Part shown: positions 34,240 through 42,032 of the stretch, piece after piece
Numbering within the stretch: the stretch's first letter is position 1
Layout: the number at the start of each line of letters is the position of its first letter
DNA from: Bacillota bacterium
GTDB lineage: Bacteria > Bacillota > UBA4882 > UBA10575
DNA length: 47,260 nucleotides
Direction: 5' to 3'
Assembly (NCBI GenBank): GCA_029782135.1
Contig: JAKOVI010000075.1
Coordinates: 1-47,260 of the forward strand
Notes under the pieces: generated by a model
Databases searched by the model: none
The model's input: only the letters and a program-made list of their open reading frames with translations
What the model was told of the DNA's origin: nothing
Made by a program: the position numbers and the translations under genes

Positions 34240-35003
34240 TTATTTTTTCGCTCCCGTATAAACAAGAATCGCATCACGCAGGAAAACCGCCGCTCCGGGT
34301 TGTACCTTGTCATAGTAAGCGGCGAAACGCGGATCATCAACATACATCCTGGCCAATCCGGCATGGGCCTCTTGATCATACTGCCCCCACGTATAAGTTA
34401 ACCACTGCCGGTGCAGATCCGCCGCTTTCTGCCCGAGTTCGCCGGCCGGATCGCCGGTCGCCATTGCCGCCTTTAAAGTCGACAGGACTTCTTCGCCCAG
34501 CTTCTCAAAGCGCTCATAATCCTCTTTTGTCATTTTGAGAAATGCCCGGTTGGAGGCTTCAACCGCTTCTGTGCCGTATTTTTCCCGAATTCCTTGCCGT
34601 ACTTGCGCTCGTTCTCCTCAATCAGTTTCTCTTTGAAACCCTCGAATTTTTCTTGGTCCGTCATCGTTATCCTCCCTTCTCTCGCCGCGATTGTCTTGTC
34701 GACATTCGCGATTAACAGTTCCAATTGGCTTTTCTTATCAAGAAGCTGTCGGCGGTGTTCTTTAAGGGCTTGTAAACTGTCAAAGGTGGGGGCGTCAATG
34801 ATCCGCTTGATCTCGTTCAGATTGACCCCCAACTCCCGGTAGAAGAGGATCTGCTGCAGCCGGTCAACCTCCGTTTGGCCATAGACCCGGTACCCGGACG
34901 CATTGATGCGGGCCGGTTTAAGCAGGCCGATTTGGTCGTAATAACGAAGGGTCCGGGTACTGATCCCCGCCAATTTCCCGAGTTTTTGCACCGTATATTC
35001 CAT
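34240..35003 (-). pseudogene. TipA-like MerR-family regulator disrupted by a one-base frameshift
   Basis: The upstream frame (34530-35003) has a MerR DNA-binding domain (residues 1-75, KLAGISTRTLRYYDQIGLL) plus a coiled coil. It continues as EENERKYGKEF, then loses homology. The downstream frame (from 34533) holds a TipAS effector-binding domain ending FLRDAILVYTGAKK. Just before it, codons for KYGTEAVEASNRAFLKMTKE are present in the other frame. One extra base near 34588-34592 (GAATTC) restores a 254-residue protein of normal family length. As read, the first frame stops at TGA 34530-34532, overlapping ATG 34533, so both halves might still be translated. Whether the shift is real or an assembly error cannot be told here. 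Confidence 0.85.
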
Positions 35004-35026
35004 GTTCTCAGCCTCCTGACGATCAC

Positions 35027-35057
35027 ACTATACACCTTGACGTAACGTCAATGTCAA
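35027..35057 (-). promoter_or_regulatory. MerR-type promoter with palindromic spacer
   Basis: On the minus strand TTGACA (35057-35052), a 19-base spacer and TATAGT (35032-35027). The spacer holds TTGACGT-A-ACGTCAA (35037-35051). An overlong 19-bp spacer carrying the operator is diagnostic of MerR regulators, so this gene probably regulates itself. Confidence 0.85.
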
Positions 35058-35202
35058 GCCGTATTTATAATTTTATGCTTTCCTTTTATAATCCTGTTTT
35101 CTCCGGCTTTCTGCGCCTGATTATGCCTTCAAAGACGAACCGCTCCCGCGCGAGGGAGCGGCACACAGGCAAACCCTTTGTTCTTTGCACGACTGGTCTT
35201 CC

Positions 35203-35430
35203 CTATTTTACTTGCGATTTTTGCACTTCATAACCGAGGGCGGTGATTGCCTCCGCGATTTGGGCGATTGAGATCTTTTCCTCGTCAAAGTTTAGCTTTA
35301 CTTTGCTGGCGTTAAAGAGGACACTCACGCTTTCCTGCTCCACGCCGGCCAATGCTTTTACGGCTTTCTCGATCTTCTGCGCACAGGAAGGACAAGTCAA
35401 GGTCTCCAATTGAAGCGTCGCTTTTTTCAT
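35203..35430 (-). CDS. Heavy-metal-associated (HMA) domain protein
   Basis: A 75-residue single-domain protein with a beta-alpha-beta-beta-alpha-beta ferredoxin-like layout and the metal motif LTCPSCAQKIE, Cys13 and Cys16. A LNFDEEKIS strand and GYEV end are typical. ATG at 35430 follows GAAAGGAGAG. It is 104 bases downstream of the P1B ATPase, which itself lacks the usual N-terminal HMA domain, so it may be that ATPase's detached metal-delivery domain. The metal could be zinc, cadmium or copper. Confidence 0.85.
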   Translation of the reverse strand: MKKATLQLETLTCPSCAQKIEKAVKALAGVEQESVSVLFNASKVKLNFDEEKISIAQIAEAITALGYEVQKSQVK

Positions 35431-35534
35431 TTTCCCACTCTCCTTTCAGATTATTTCCTCTGTGACGTCTATAGTTAGCGACTTGGGGGCGGGCACAGCT
35501 CCTGACCCGTTCAACCTCAACCGCCAAGGGTCGA

Positions 35535-37388
35535 TCAGCGTAATTTATACCGCAGCAGGCGCATCCCGTTTAAGATGACAGCTAAAATGCTCCCTTCGTG
35601 CACCAACATTCCAATCGACATGTTCATCCAGTCACTGAAGAGGAGACTGGCCAACAAGACCAAGACCACACCGACGGCGATGACAATATTCTCTTTCATA
35701 TTCCGCGCCGTCGCTTTGGCTAATCCGAGCGCATGCGGGAGACGGCTAAAATCGGAGTTCATTAGGACCACATCGGAGGTTTCAATCGCCACATCGGTCC
35801 CCCCGCCCATCGCGATCCCGATGTTGGCAAAAGCCAAAGACGGGCTGTCATTAACTCCATCGCCGACGAAGGCGACAATTTGCCCTTCCTCCTCGATTAA
35901 CCGCTTGATATAGGCTGCTTTATCCTCCGGGAGCATATTACCGTGTGCTTCGGTAAGGCCGAGTTCCCGGCTGACCAGATCGACCGTTCCCTGATTATCA
36001 CCGGATAGCATCACCAGGTTCTTGACGCCCAATATCTTCAGCCTTCGGAGGTCCTCTTTCACCCCCGGCCGGATCTGATCCCGTACCCCCAGCAATAGCT
36101 TCAGTTCCCCATCCACGGCCGCCAGGACCAGTGAATTGCCGTTCTTTTCGAAACGTTCCATATCCGCGCGGGCTTTTTCATCAAGTTCGACTTTTTCCCG
36201 TTCCATGAGGGCGCGGTTGCCCACCGCCACGCGGCGCCCCTTTACCCGCGCGACAATGCCGGCCCCCTTCACCACTTCGGTCTCCTCAACCGTTGCGAAT
36301 TTCGCCGGACCAAGCGCGGCAAGCACCGCCTTGGCCAACGGGTGGTCCGACTCCCGTTCCACACTGGCCAGAAGGGCCAATGCTTCCTCTATATTCTCCC
36401 CGTAATATTCCTTTTCTGCCACCGCCGGGCGGCCGGCCGTCAGCGTTCCGGTTTTATCAAAGACAATGGTCTCCACCCGGCTGAAGTCACTGATCACTTC
36501 ACTGCCTTTGAGGAGCACCCCATGCTTGGCGCCGTTACCGATCCCGGCAACATGCGAGACCGGAACGCCGATCACCAGGGCGCCCGGGCAACCGAGCACG
36601 AGAATCGTAATCGCCAGTTCCAGCCGGCGCGAGAATAACCAGACGAGCACAGCGAGGACAAGGACCACCGGGGTGTAATATTTGGCGAAGCGGTCGATGA
36701 ACCGCTCGGCCGCCGATTTGGCGTCCTGTGCTTCCTCAACCAGTTCTATGATCTTCGCAAAGGTCGTATCTTCACCCACCCGGTCGGCAACAATTTGGAG
36801 TGTGCCATTATCCAGGATCGTCCCGGCATAAACCTTTGACCCTTTTTCTTTGGCCACGGGAAAGGATTCCCCGGTAATGCTGGCTTCGTTGATACTGCCT
36901 TCCCCGGCGATCACTCTCCCGTCAACAGGAACTTTCGACCCCGTTTTCACCAGCAAGACATCACCGACATCGACCTCTTCCACTGCGACCTCGGCAAATT
37001 CGCCATTCTCCATCCGTTTGAGAGCGCTTTCCGGGGCCATCTCCGTCAATTCTTTGATCGCGGAACGCGTTTTGTTTAAGGTACGCTGCTCCAAATAAGC
37101 GCCGAAGAGGAAGAGGAATGTGACAATAGCCGCTTCTTCGTAGTTTTGAATGAAAAACGCTCCAATGACGGCGATTGTAACTAAAAGATCGATACTCACC
37201 ACTATTACTTTGAGCGCTTGATAAGCCTGGATCGCAATCGGCGCCACCCCAAAAAGCGCGGCAATGATTAAAGCCCCTTCGAAGATCGCTGCCTGGTCCA
37301 GCATCCACTCGCTCAGAAAGCCAACGGCGAGCAAAAGACCACTAACCAGGGCAATCTTGTTTTTACTGCGCAAAATCAACCGCTGCAT
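35535..37388 (-). CDS. P1B-type heavy-metal-translocating ATPase without N-terminal HMA domain, CPG motif
   Basis: A 617-residue pump with the phosphorylation motif VFDKTGTLT, actuator motif SITGES, hinge GDGVNDSPSLA and a C-terminal segment with HEGSILAVILNGMRLL, which suits the zinc/cadmium group. The transmembrane metal motif is GCPGALVIG, so Gly replaces the second Cys of CPC. It begins directly with a membrane helix (ALVSGLLLAVG) with no HMA domain. I chose ATG 37388 with AGGTGGTGA upstream; longer frames overlap the preceding gene. It lies in an operon with the 37430-37729 gene and the HMA protein. Substrate specificity is uncertain. Confidence 0.88.
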   Translation of the reverse strand: MQRLILRSKNKIALVSGLLLAVGFLSEWMLDQAAIFEGALIIAALFGVAPIAIQAYQALKVIVVSIDLLVTIAVIGAFFIQNYEEAAIVTFLFLFGAYLEQRTLNKTRSAIKELTEMAPESALKRMENGEFAEVAVEEVDVGDVLLVKTGSKVPVDGRVIAGEGSINEASITGESFPVAKEKGSKVYAGTILDNGTLQIVADRVGEDTTFAKIIELVEEAQDAKSAAERFIDRFAKYYTPVVLVLAVLVWLFSRRLELAITILVLGCPGALVIGVPVSHVAGIGNGAKHGVLLKGSEVISDFSRVETIVFDKTGTLTAGRPAVAEKEYYGENIEEALALLASVERESDHPLAKAVLAALGPAKFATVEETEVVKGAGIVARVKGRRVAVGNRALMEREKVELDEKARADMERFEKNGNSLVLAAVDGELKLLLGVRDQIRPGVKEDLRRLKILGVKNLVMLSGDNQGTVDLVSRELGLTEAHGNMLPEDKAAYIKRLIEEEGQIVAFVGDGVNDSPSLAFANIGIAMGGGTDVAIETSDVVLMNSDFSRLPHALGLAKATARNMKENIVIAVGVVLVLLASLLFSDWMNMSIGMLVHEGSILAVILNGMRLLRYKLR

Positions 37389-37429
37389 CCTGCTCACCAC
37401 CTTTCCCCACTTATTTCCCCGGAATACCT

Positions 37430-37729
37430 TCAACTCTGATACGCTTCGTCCAACTCCGCCAGCATCCGGTAGACTGCTTCATAGCTTTCGCAGACATCGC
37501 CGGGCACGGTATAGTTGGCTGTAATTTCCCGTAATTGCTCGAATTCGCGCTCCAATTCCGGTCTTGCCCCGCCGGCTGCTTTAATCTTCTGGTTAATCGC
37601 TACGAATAATTTATGGACTTCATGAAATTCCGGGTGACTTTTCCCATGCACACGGTCGACCACCGGCACATATTGTTCGAGTGTTTTTAAATGCTCGTTT
37701 TTTACCTGTTCAAAAGATTTCTTTGCCAT
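37430..37729 (-). CDS. Small helical His-rich protein (hemerythrin-like, not assigned)
   Basis: A 99-residue, strongly helical protein with histidines at about 13, 28, 32, 36 and 39 (NEHLKTLEQYV, HGKSHPEFHEVHKLF) and a conserved-looking NYTVPGDVCESYEAVY near the end. The His/Glu spacing suggests a metal-binding helical bundle, but I cannot place it in a named family. ATG 37729 follows AAGGGAAAAGC. It is first in the operon with the metal ATPase and HMA protein and sits behind an FNR/CRP-like promoter, which suggests a role tied to metal or redox stress. Confidence 0.6.
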   Translation of the reverse strand: MAKKSFEQVKNEHLKTLEQYVPVVDRVHGKSHPEFHEVHKLFVAINQKIKAAGGARPELEREFEQLREITANYTVPGDVCESYEAVYRMLAELDEAYQS

Positions 37730-37762
37730 GCTTTTCCCTTCTTTCTTTTTTATGTCGCTTTC

Positions 37763-37804
37763 ATTATAGCAGAAGGCCGCAATTATTAATTTGACCTGGA
37801 TCAA
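37763..37804 (-). promoter_or_regulatory. Promoter with FNR/CRP-type site centred at -41.5
   Basis: On the minus strand TTGATCC-AGGTCAA (37804-37791, half-sites TTGAT and GTCAA against FNR's TTGAT-N4-ATCAA) lies 22 bases upstream of TATAAT (37768-37763). With transcription starting near 37756, the centre is -41.5, the class II activator position. A -35 hexamer is absent, as expected for an activated promoter. Confidence 0.6.
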
Positions 37805-37906
37805 AAATGGGATAAAATAAGGCCCGATAGTCTTAGCCTCTCCGGAAACGATCCAAGAAATATTTCCTAATAGCTTCCAGGTTTAGCACGGCTACCGTAA
37901 AAAAAA

Positions 37907-37931
37907 GAGGGCTTCCCGGCCGAAGCTCCTC
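37907..37931 (-). terminator. Terminator of the AEC transporter gene
   Basis: GAGG, one bulge, GCTTC pairs with GAAGC, CCTC on the minus strand, followed by a long T run (T9). Confidence 0.7.
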
Positions 37932-38027
37932 CTTACTAACCAACAAGTTCCACTTCTGAATTAACCTCTATTCTTCGTGCTTTTCTTCCCTATTTTACGG
38001 ATCATCTACGCTTCCGTTATGCACCCT

Positions 38028-39002
38028 TCAAACCAGCAGAAAATACTGGAGCGGCACAACAATAAAGGTCGACAGGGCGGTGGTCACCAGCCAGCAAGTA
38101 TTGGCCAGATCGACGTCCAAATCGTAGATCGTGGGCGGTACCATCGCCGTAAAGCCGACAGGCATCGCCGACAAAACAGCCACTACTTTTAAAGGCAGCC
38201 CATTATAAACCCTCCCCAAGCCCGCCAAGGTTCCAAAACCAAACGCGAGCAAGGGAACGACGATAAATTTAATCGCCGCCACCAAAAAACCGGGTTTTAA
38301 GTATGGGCCCATCCGCCGAAACTTTAAGGCCATGCCAATCGAAACCAAGAGCAAAAAGGAGCTGAGAGGAATCACAATAAAATTAATCTGCTGATAGAAT
38401 GCGGGCCGCGGAAGACCGCTAAGATTAAGGGCAAAGCCTAGAAAGATACTGCTCAACAGAACCAGGACAAAAAGATCGGTCAGGATCGTCTTCAATCGTT
38501 TAATGAACCTTTCGCCCCCGGCCGCCGACGTGCTGAAGGATTTGGCGACTGGGAAACCGACAGCATAATAGAGGAACTCTTCCAGAAGTTTATAAAAGGA
38601 AACCAAAGCAAAACCAGGCTCGCCAAAGAAATAGTAGCAAACCAGTCCCCCGACGGAACCGATATTGGCAAACGAACCGCAAACAATATAGGCCCCCGTT
38701 TGGTACCGGGTCATTTTTAAAAGCCTGGCCATAAAATAAGCCAGAATCCCTCCGGTCAACAGATTGACCATTCCGATCAACGGCATCGCCGCCACTTCAA
38801 GATGCCGCCACTCCACCACCCAGATTGCCCCGATGAACGCAACCGGGTTCAAACCTAATAAGGCGATTTTTTGCAGGATTTTCCGAATCTCACCCACCGG
38901 GCGGCCAGGCCGAATCAGGTTGTGGTCAATCATCAGACGAAACAGATAACCGGTTATAAGTCCGCCAAGCACGATCCCAACTGAAGACAGGAGTCTGCTC
39001 AC
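38028..39002 (-). CDS. AEC-family (auxin efflux carrier-like) transporter
   Basis: A 324-residue permease with about nine to ten helices arranged in two inverted halves. It has the membrane layout of AEC/YfdV-type carriers, including GSFANIGSVGGLVCYYFFGEPG near 135 and the second-half VVAVLSAMPVGFTAMVPPTIYDLD near 275. GTG at 39002 follows AGGAGGGGTAAA. It is monocistronic with its own terminator. Relatives export amino acids or organic acids; the substrate here is not readable. Confidence 0.78.
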   Translation of the reverse strand: MSRLLSSVGIVLGGLITGYLFRLMIDHNLIRPGRPVGEIRKILQKIALLGLNPVAFIGAIWVVEWRHLEVAAMPLIGMVNLLTGGILAYFMARLLKMTRYQTGAYIVCGSFANIGSVGGLVCYYFFGEPGFALVSFYKLLEEFLYYAVGFPVAKSFSTSAAGGERFIKRLKTILTDLFVLVLLSSIFLGFALNLSGLPRPAFYQQINFIVIPLSSFLLLVSIGMALKFRRMGPYLKPGFLVAAIKFIVVPLLAFGFGTLAGLGRVYNGLPLKVVAVLSAMPVGFTAMVPPTIYDLDVDLANTCWLVTTALSTFIVVPLQYFLLV

Positions 39003-39099
39003 TTTACCCCTCCTAATTCCTGAATTTTTAATTTTGTATTCATTATATTAAAGTGTATTCCACCAACCCGAAAACACCTTCTTTTTGAAAGCATAAAAA

Positions 39100-39132
39100 A
39101 CACCTCCACTTAAGGATTTTCCCCGTGGAGGT
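39100..39132 (-). terminator. Terminator of the rhodanese operon
   Basis: ACACCTCCAC... pairs with GTGGAGGT across a 15-base loop, and the minus strand continues GTTTTTTATG. Confidence 0.75.
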
Positions 39133-39184
39133 ATAAGATCGCCTCGCATGTTTAGACTGAAGAACAATTCAATCTGCACAACAA

Positions 39185-39670
39185 TCAATCGGTGACAACC
39201 GAATAGCCCATCTTTAGCCATCCATTATTCATCCCGCCATTTAGAGAACGGGCTTGGTAACCGGCTAAGTTTAAGGCAGCCGTCGTCTGGCCTCCGGTTT
39301 GACCGGTATAACAGTAGACAATGATCATCCGGTCGGCCGGGAGTTTATTCAGGTTCCTCCCTATTTCGGCAAAAGGAATATTGACTGCGCCTTTGATATG
39401 ACCGGCCGCATAATCCGCTGCCCCGCGGATATCGAGAATGAAAATGTCCGGATCATCCTGATCAATTAATGCTTTTAACTCGGCCTCCGGGATCTTATAG
39501 AGATCATCCGGCATTCTTTCAAAATAGGCGGCCACCGCTGCCTTGATCACCTGGCGTTCATCCTCACCGGCACCGGCTTGCGGCCAGCCACCTCCGATGA
39601 TGGCAATCACCAGAAAAACAAGGATTGTTACCGCCAGATACACAACGGCTTGCTGACGATTTTTAAGCAC
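39185..39670 (-). CDS. Exported rhodanese-like sulfurtransferase
   Basis: A 161-residue protein with an N-terminal hydrophobic helix (about 8-27) and one rhodanese domain. The active-site loop reads YCYTGQTGG, in which the Cys would carry the persulfide; it follows LDIRGAADYAAGHIKGAVNIPF. It probably faces the extracytoplasmic side. The start is at 39670, adjacent to the YeeE/YedE stop at 39671, so it is the third gene of an operon with two YeeE/YedE proteins, an arrangement linked to sulfur-compound handling. Confidence 0.88.
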   Translation of the reverse strand: MLKNRQQAVVYLAVTILVFLVIAIIGGGWPQAGAGEDERQVIKAAVAAYFERMPDDLYKIPEAELKALIDQDDPDIFILDIRGAADYAAGHIKGAVNIPFAEIGRNLNKLPADRMIIVYCYTGQTGGQTTAALNLAGYQARSLNGGMNNGWLKMGYSVVTD

Positions 39671-40219
39671 TTAAACCCCTCCTTCATTTCTCTGTTCTTT
39701 TCTTTTTTCTTCCCAGTAATCCAGGGTATAAACAAGACCGCCCAGCGCCACGCTGAAAAGGACGGCGGTTGTAAAGGCATTGAACGGAAGGAGATCAATC
39801 AGACTAATTTCCCCAGAATTGGTGCCGGATCGTAAACCTGATTGTTGCAATAACGTATAAACCAACACGCCGAGCAAACCGCCGAGGATCGTATAGCCGG
39901 CGTCTTTCTTACCCTCCGCCCAAGCACCGATACTCGTCCCCGGACAGTAACCGGCAAGGGCAAAACCCACCCCGAAGATCAGGCCCCCGGCCAGATTCGC
40001 CCAGGGATTGGTGGGAATTAAGTCCAATGAGACCAAGCCGAGCGCGCGCAGACTAAAGATCCCCGCTGCACTGATCGCCACGCTAAAGAGCATAAATTTG
40101 GCAATCGTCAAATCTTTCAGCCGCAGAGTATTGATAATATTGTGGAAATCCAAAGCGCCAACCCGGTACAAGATATAACCAAAGCCGAGCCCAAAGATAA
40201 TCGCCGGTACTGGATTCAT
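39671..40219 (-). CDS. YeeE/YedE-family (DUF395) membrane protein, C-terminal-half type
   Basis: A 182-residue protein with about five hydrophobic segments. It contains the family hallmark GFALAGYCPGTSIGAWAEGKKDAGYTILGG near residue 90, in which the Cys is the conserved residue of thiosulfate-type transporters. The upstream gene encodes the other half-size unit. ATG at 40219 overlaps that gene's stop (ATGA). Role: probable import of a sulfur species for the rhodanese, by analogy with YeeE/TsuA. Confidence 0.88.
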   Translation of the reverse strand: MNPVPAIIFGLGFGYILYRVGALDFHNIINTLRLKDLTIAKFMLFSVAISAAGIFSLRALGLVSLDLIPTNPWANLAGGLIFGVGFALAGYCPGTSIGAWAEGKKDAGYTILGGLLGVLVYTLLQQSGLRSGTNSGEISLIDLLPFNAFTTAVLFSVALGGLVYTLDYWEEKRKEQRNEGGV

Positions 40220-40746
40220 CTGGCGCCCCCCTTTCGATAGAGCAGTAACGCAACCGGAATCGCTGCGGCAAATACAGCGCCGCCGAAGAACAGGCCGCTG
40301 ACCGCCAGCTGACTCATCCCGCTAATCACGTGCGAACTGGTATAACCCCCGGCAATTCTCGCGCCGAAAAGCAGCAAAAATCCGCCGGCAAACGCATGCA
40401 GGTAACGCAGACGGGGGCGAAAACCAAACCTCTCCTGCCACAGCTTCGGGACGGAGTCCGCTTTTTGCTTCCCATGGAGCAATCTTGCCGTTAATCCGCC
40501 CAAGAAAATCCCTAATACCAAATACCACTGCCAACTAACGCCCAGCGTGCTTCCCGTCCCGCAAGTTCCGGCCGTCCAGGCGCTAACCGGGATCACAGTG
40601 GTAAAAAACTGGGTAAGATACCCGGTGGTCTGCGCATAAGCGGTCGTTGTTCCTAAGTGATTTCCGCTTAAAAAAATCAGGATGTTCCATAAACCAAGGA
40701 TTAATCCGCCTGTTACCCATGACCACTTGGTCTTCATCTTCTCCAA
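40216..40746 (-). CDS. YeeE/YedE-family (DUF395) membrane protein, first half
   Basis: A 176-residue protein with about four hydrophobic segments and the SAWTAGTCGTGSTLGVSWQW segment near 55 plus GARIAGGYTSSHVISGMSQLAVSG near 130, whose GxxxSxHxISG pattern is typical of the family. With the next gene it would make a two-component YeeE/YedE unit. ATG at 40746 follows TAGGAGGGATT. It is first in the operon, directly behind the promoter and operator. Confidence 0.88.
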   Translation of the reverse strand: MEKMKTKWSWVTGGLILGLWNILIFLSGNHLGTTTAYAQTTGYLTQFFTTVIPVSAWTAGTCGTGSTLGVSWQWYLVLGIFLGGLTARLLHGKQKADSVPKLWQERFGFRPRLRYLHAFAGGFLLLFGARIAGGYTSSHVISGMSQLAVSGLFFGGAVFAAAIPVALLLYRKGGAR

Positions 40747-40768
40747 TCCCTCCTAGTTAAGTATACTC

Positions 40769-40784
40769 ATACCCGTATAGGTAT
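40769..40784 (-). promoter_or_regulatory. CsoR/CstR-like operator of the YeeE/rhodanese operon
   Basis: ATACC-N6-GGTAT perfect inverted repeat just downstream of the predicted start (about +2 to +17). It resembles operators of the CsoR/CstR/FrmR repressor family. CstR responds to sulfane sulfur, which suits a rhodanese operon. No CsoR-type gene is present in the window. Confidence 0.55.
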
Positions 40785-40792
40785 CTATGATG

Positions 40793-40821
40793 ATCATAAA
40801 CTTCCTTTCGCCCACTGTCAA
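40793..40821 (-). promoter_or_regulatory. Sigma-A promoter of the YeeE/rhodanese operon
   Basis: TTGACA (40821-40816), 17-base spacer, TATGAT (40798-40793) on the minus strand. Confidence 0.8.
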
Positions 40822-40840
40822 GTAGAAATTTTAAGCAAAA

Positions 40841-40869
40841 AGGCCGCTCCCGTTAAACGGAAACGGCCT
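40841..40869 (-). terminator. Terminator of the AraC/GyrI regulator gene
   Basis: AGGCCG/CGGCCT outer stem with CCGTT/AACGG inside, followed on the minus strand by TTTTTGC, just beyond the stop at 40875. Confidence 0.85.
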
Positions 40870-40874
40870 GCGGA

Positions 40875-41834
40875 TTAGCAGATAATCTTATAAATGAATC
40901 TTGTTGACTCTTCCTCTTTCATGTTCAACGGCCTGACCGGCCGGGCTTCAATATACCCCCGGTATCCCATGGGAGCCAGTTGAAACCTGGGTCCGTCCTC
41001 GTCAGCCCAGCGGAAACCATAAAGTTCCGGGTTATAACTCTTTATCGCTGTCCACACATCCCCGATCGCCTTTTCAGACTCTTCATCGTTATAGGGCGGT
41101 CCCTGAAAGACCATCATCTTACAGGGTGGCAATTCCATAACCTCAAACCCTTCCGGAATAGCCCCGTTATAATCAACCGGAACCTCAACTCCTTGTACAT
41201 ACTCCGAGGTCCCCGGCCGGCGGAATTTCTCCGGCAGCCACATTCCGACCGGTTCATATAAGGCTTCTTTGATCCCGGACAGGATTTCCCAAACCTCGCA
41301 ACCAACTTCTTCGCAGTATTCAAAGTAATGAGTCGCTTTCACCCCCCGCTTTAGAATCACCTTGCGGGCCGGGCGATCAACCACCTGCACAAAGACCGTA
41401 TTAATGTTCGCGTTTTTCGGCATTTCCTCCACTCCTCTTTGTAATTTGCGGTAATAATCGCGGAGCCGGTCCGGCATAAACAGCTTCACCCCGTGGTTGC
41501 CCTTCTCACGGGCAAACCGCTGCGGTGATACGCCAAATTCCCGTGAAAACGCCCGCGTAAACCCTTCATGAGAGTCAAAGACAAAATCGAAAGCCACATC
41601 GATAATCTTTGGCTTTTCGCTCGCTTGCAGCTGAAGAGCAGCCTGGGTTAAGCGCCTTGCCCGGATGTAGGCAAAAGGCGATTTGCCGGTTAACTCTTTA
41701 AAAATGCGCCCGGTATGCCATGGCGAATACCGGGCGACATCCGCAAGCATTTTTAGGGTAATTGGTTCGGTGATATGTTCTTCGATAAAATCCTGCATCC
41801 GTTGGACCGCCAACACCTTATCCCGGCTTTCCAC
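40875..41834 (-). CDS. AraC-family regulator with GyrI-like effector domain
   Basis: A 319-residue transcription factor of Rob/BltR type. The N-terminal part (about 5-105) has two AraC helix-turn-helix motifs (LADVARYSPWHTGRIFKEL and FTRAFSREFGVSPQRF). The C-terminal part (about 150-310) is a GyrI-like small-molecule domain (VQVVDRPARKVILKRGVKATHYFEYC). GTG at 41834 follows CAGGAGGTGAGATC. It could regulate efflux or detoxification genes; the divergent neighbour is the lipoprotein gene, but no drug pump is adjacent. It is monocistronic. Confidence 0.9.
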   Translation of the reverse strand: MESRDKVLAVQRMQDFIEEHITEPITLKMLADVARYSPWHTGRIFKELTGKSPFAYIRARRLTQAALQLQASEKPKIIDVAFDFVFDSHEGFTRAFSREFGVSPQRFAREKGNHGVKLFMPDRLRDYYRKLQRGVEEMPKNANINTVFVQVVDRPARKVILKRGVKATHYFEYCEEVGCEVWEILSGIKEALYEPVGMWLPEKFRRPGTSEYVQGVEVPVDYNGAIPEGFEVMELPPCKMMVFQGPPYNDEESEKAIGDVWTAIKSYNPELYGFRWADEDGPRFQLAPMGYRGYIEARPVRPLNMKEEESTRFIYKIIC

Positions 41835-41959
41835 GATCTCACCTCCTGGTACAGCATATCATTAATGAAAGGAGTTTACTTGACCGCTTTTGCTCTCATT
41901 TTAAAGAAGGGTTTTACTTTAACCCAAGACAAACCCATATCCACCGAAATGCATACATG

Positions 41960-41989
41960 TTGAGAATTTGTTGAGTTTCTTAGTGTAAT
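41960..41989 (+). promoter_or_regulatory. Promoter of the lipoprotein gene
   Basis: TTGAGA, 18-base spacer, TGTAAT, about 45 bases upstream of the ATG. Confidence 0.5.
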
Positions 41990-42032
41990 ATCTAAATGTT
42001 AAATATTAACAAAAAGGAGGTATGGATGCCGG

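Noticed and set aside
34240-34533. TipAS-domain frame as an independent gene
   Set aside because: The preceding bases encode the missing linker in the same frame, so it is better explained as the second half of a frameshifted regulator.
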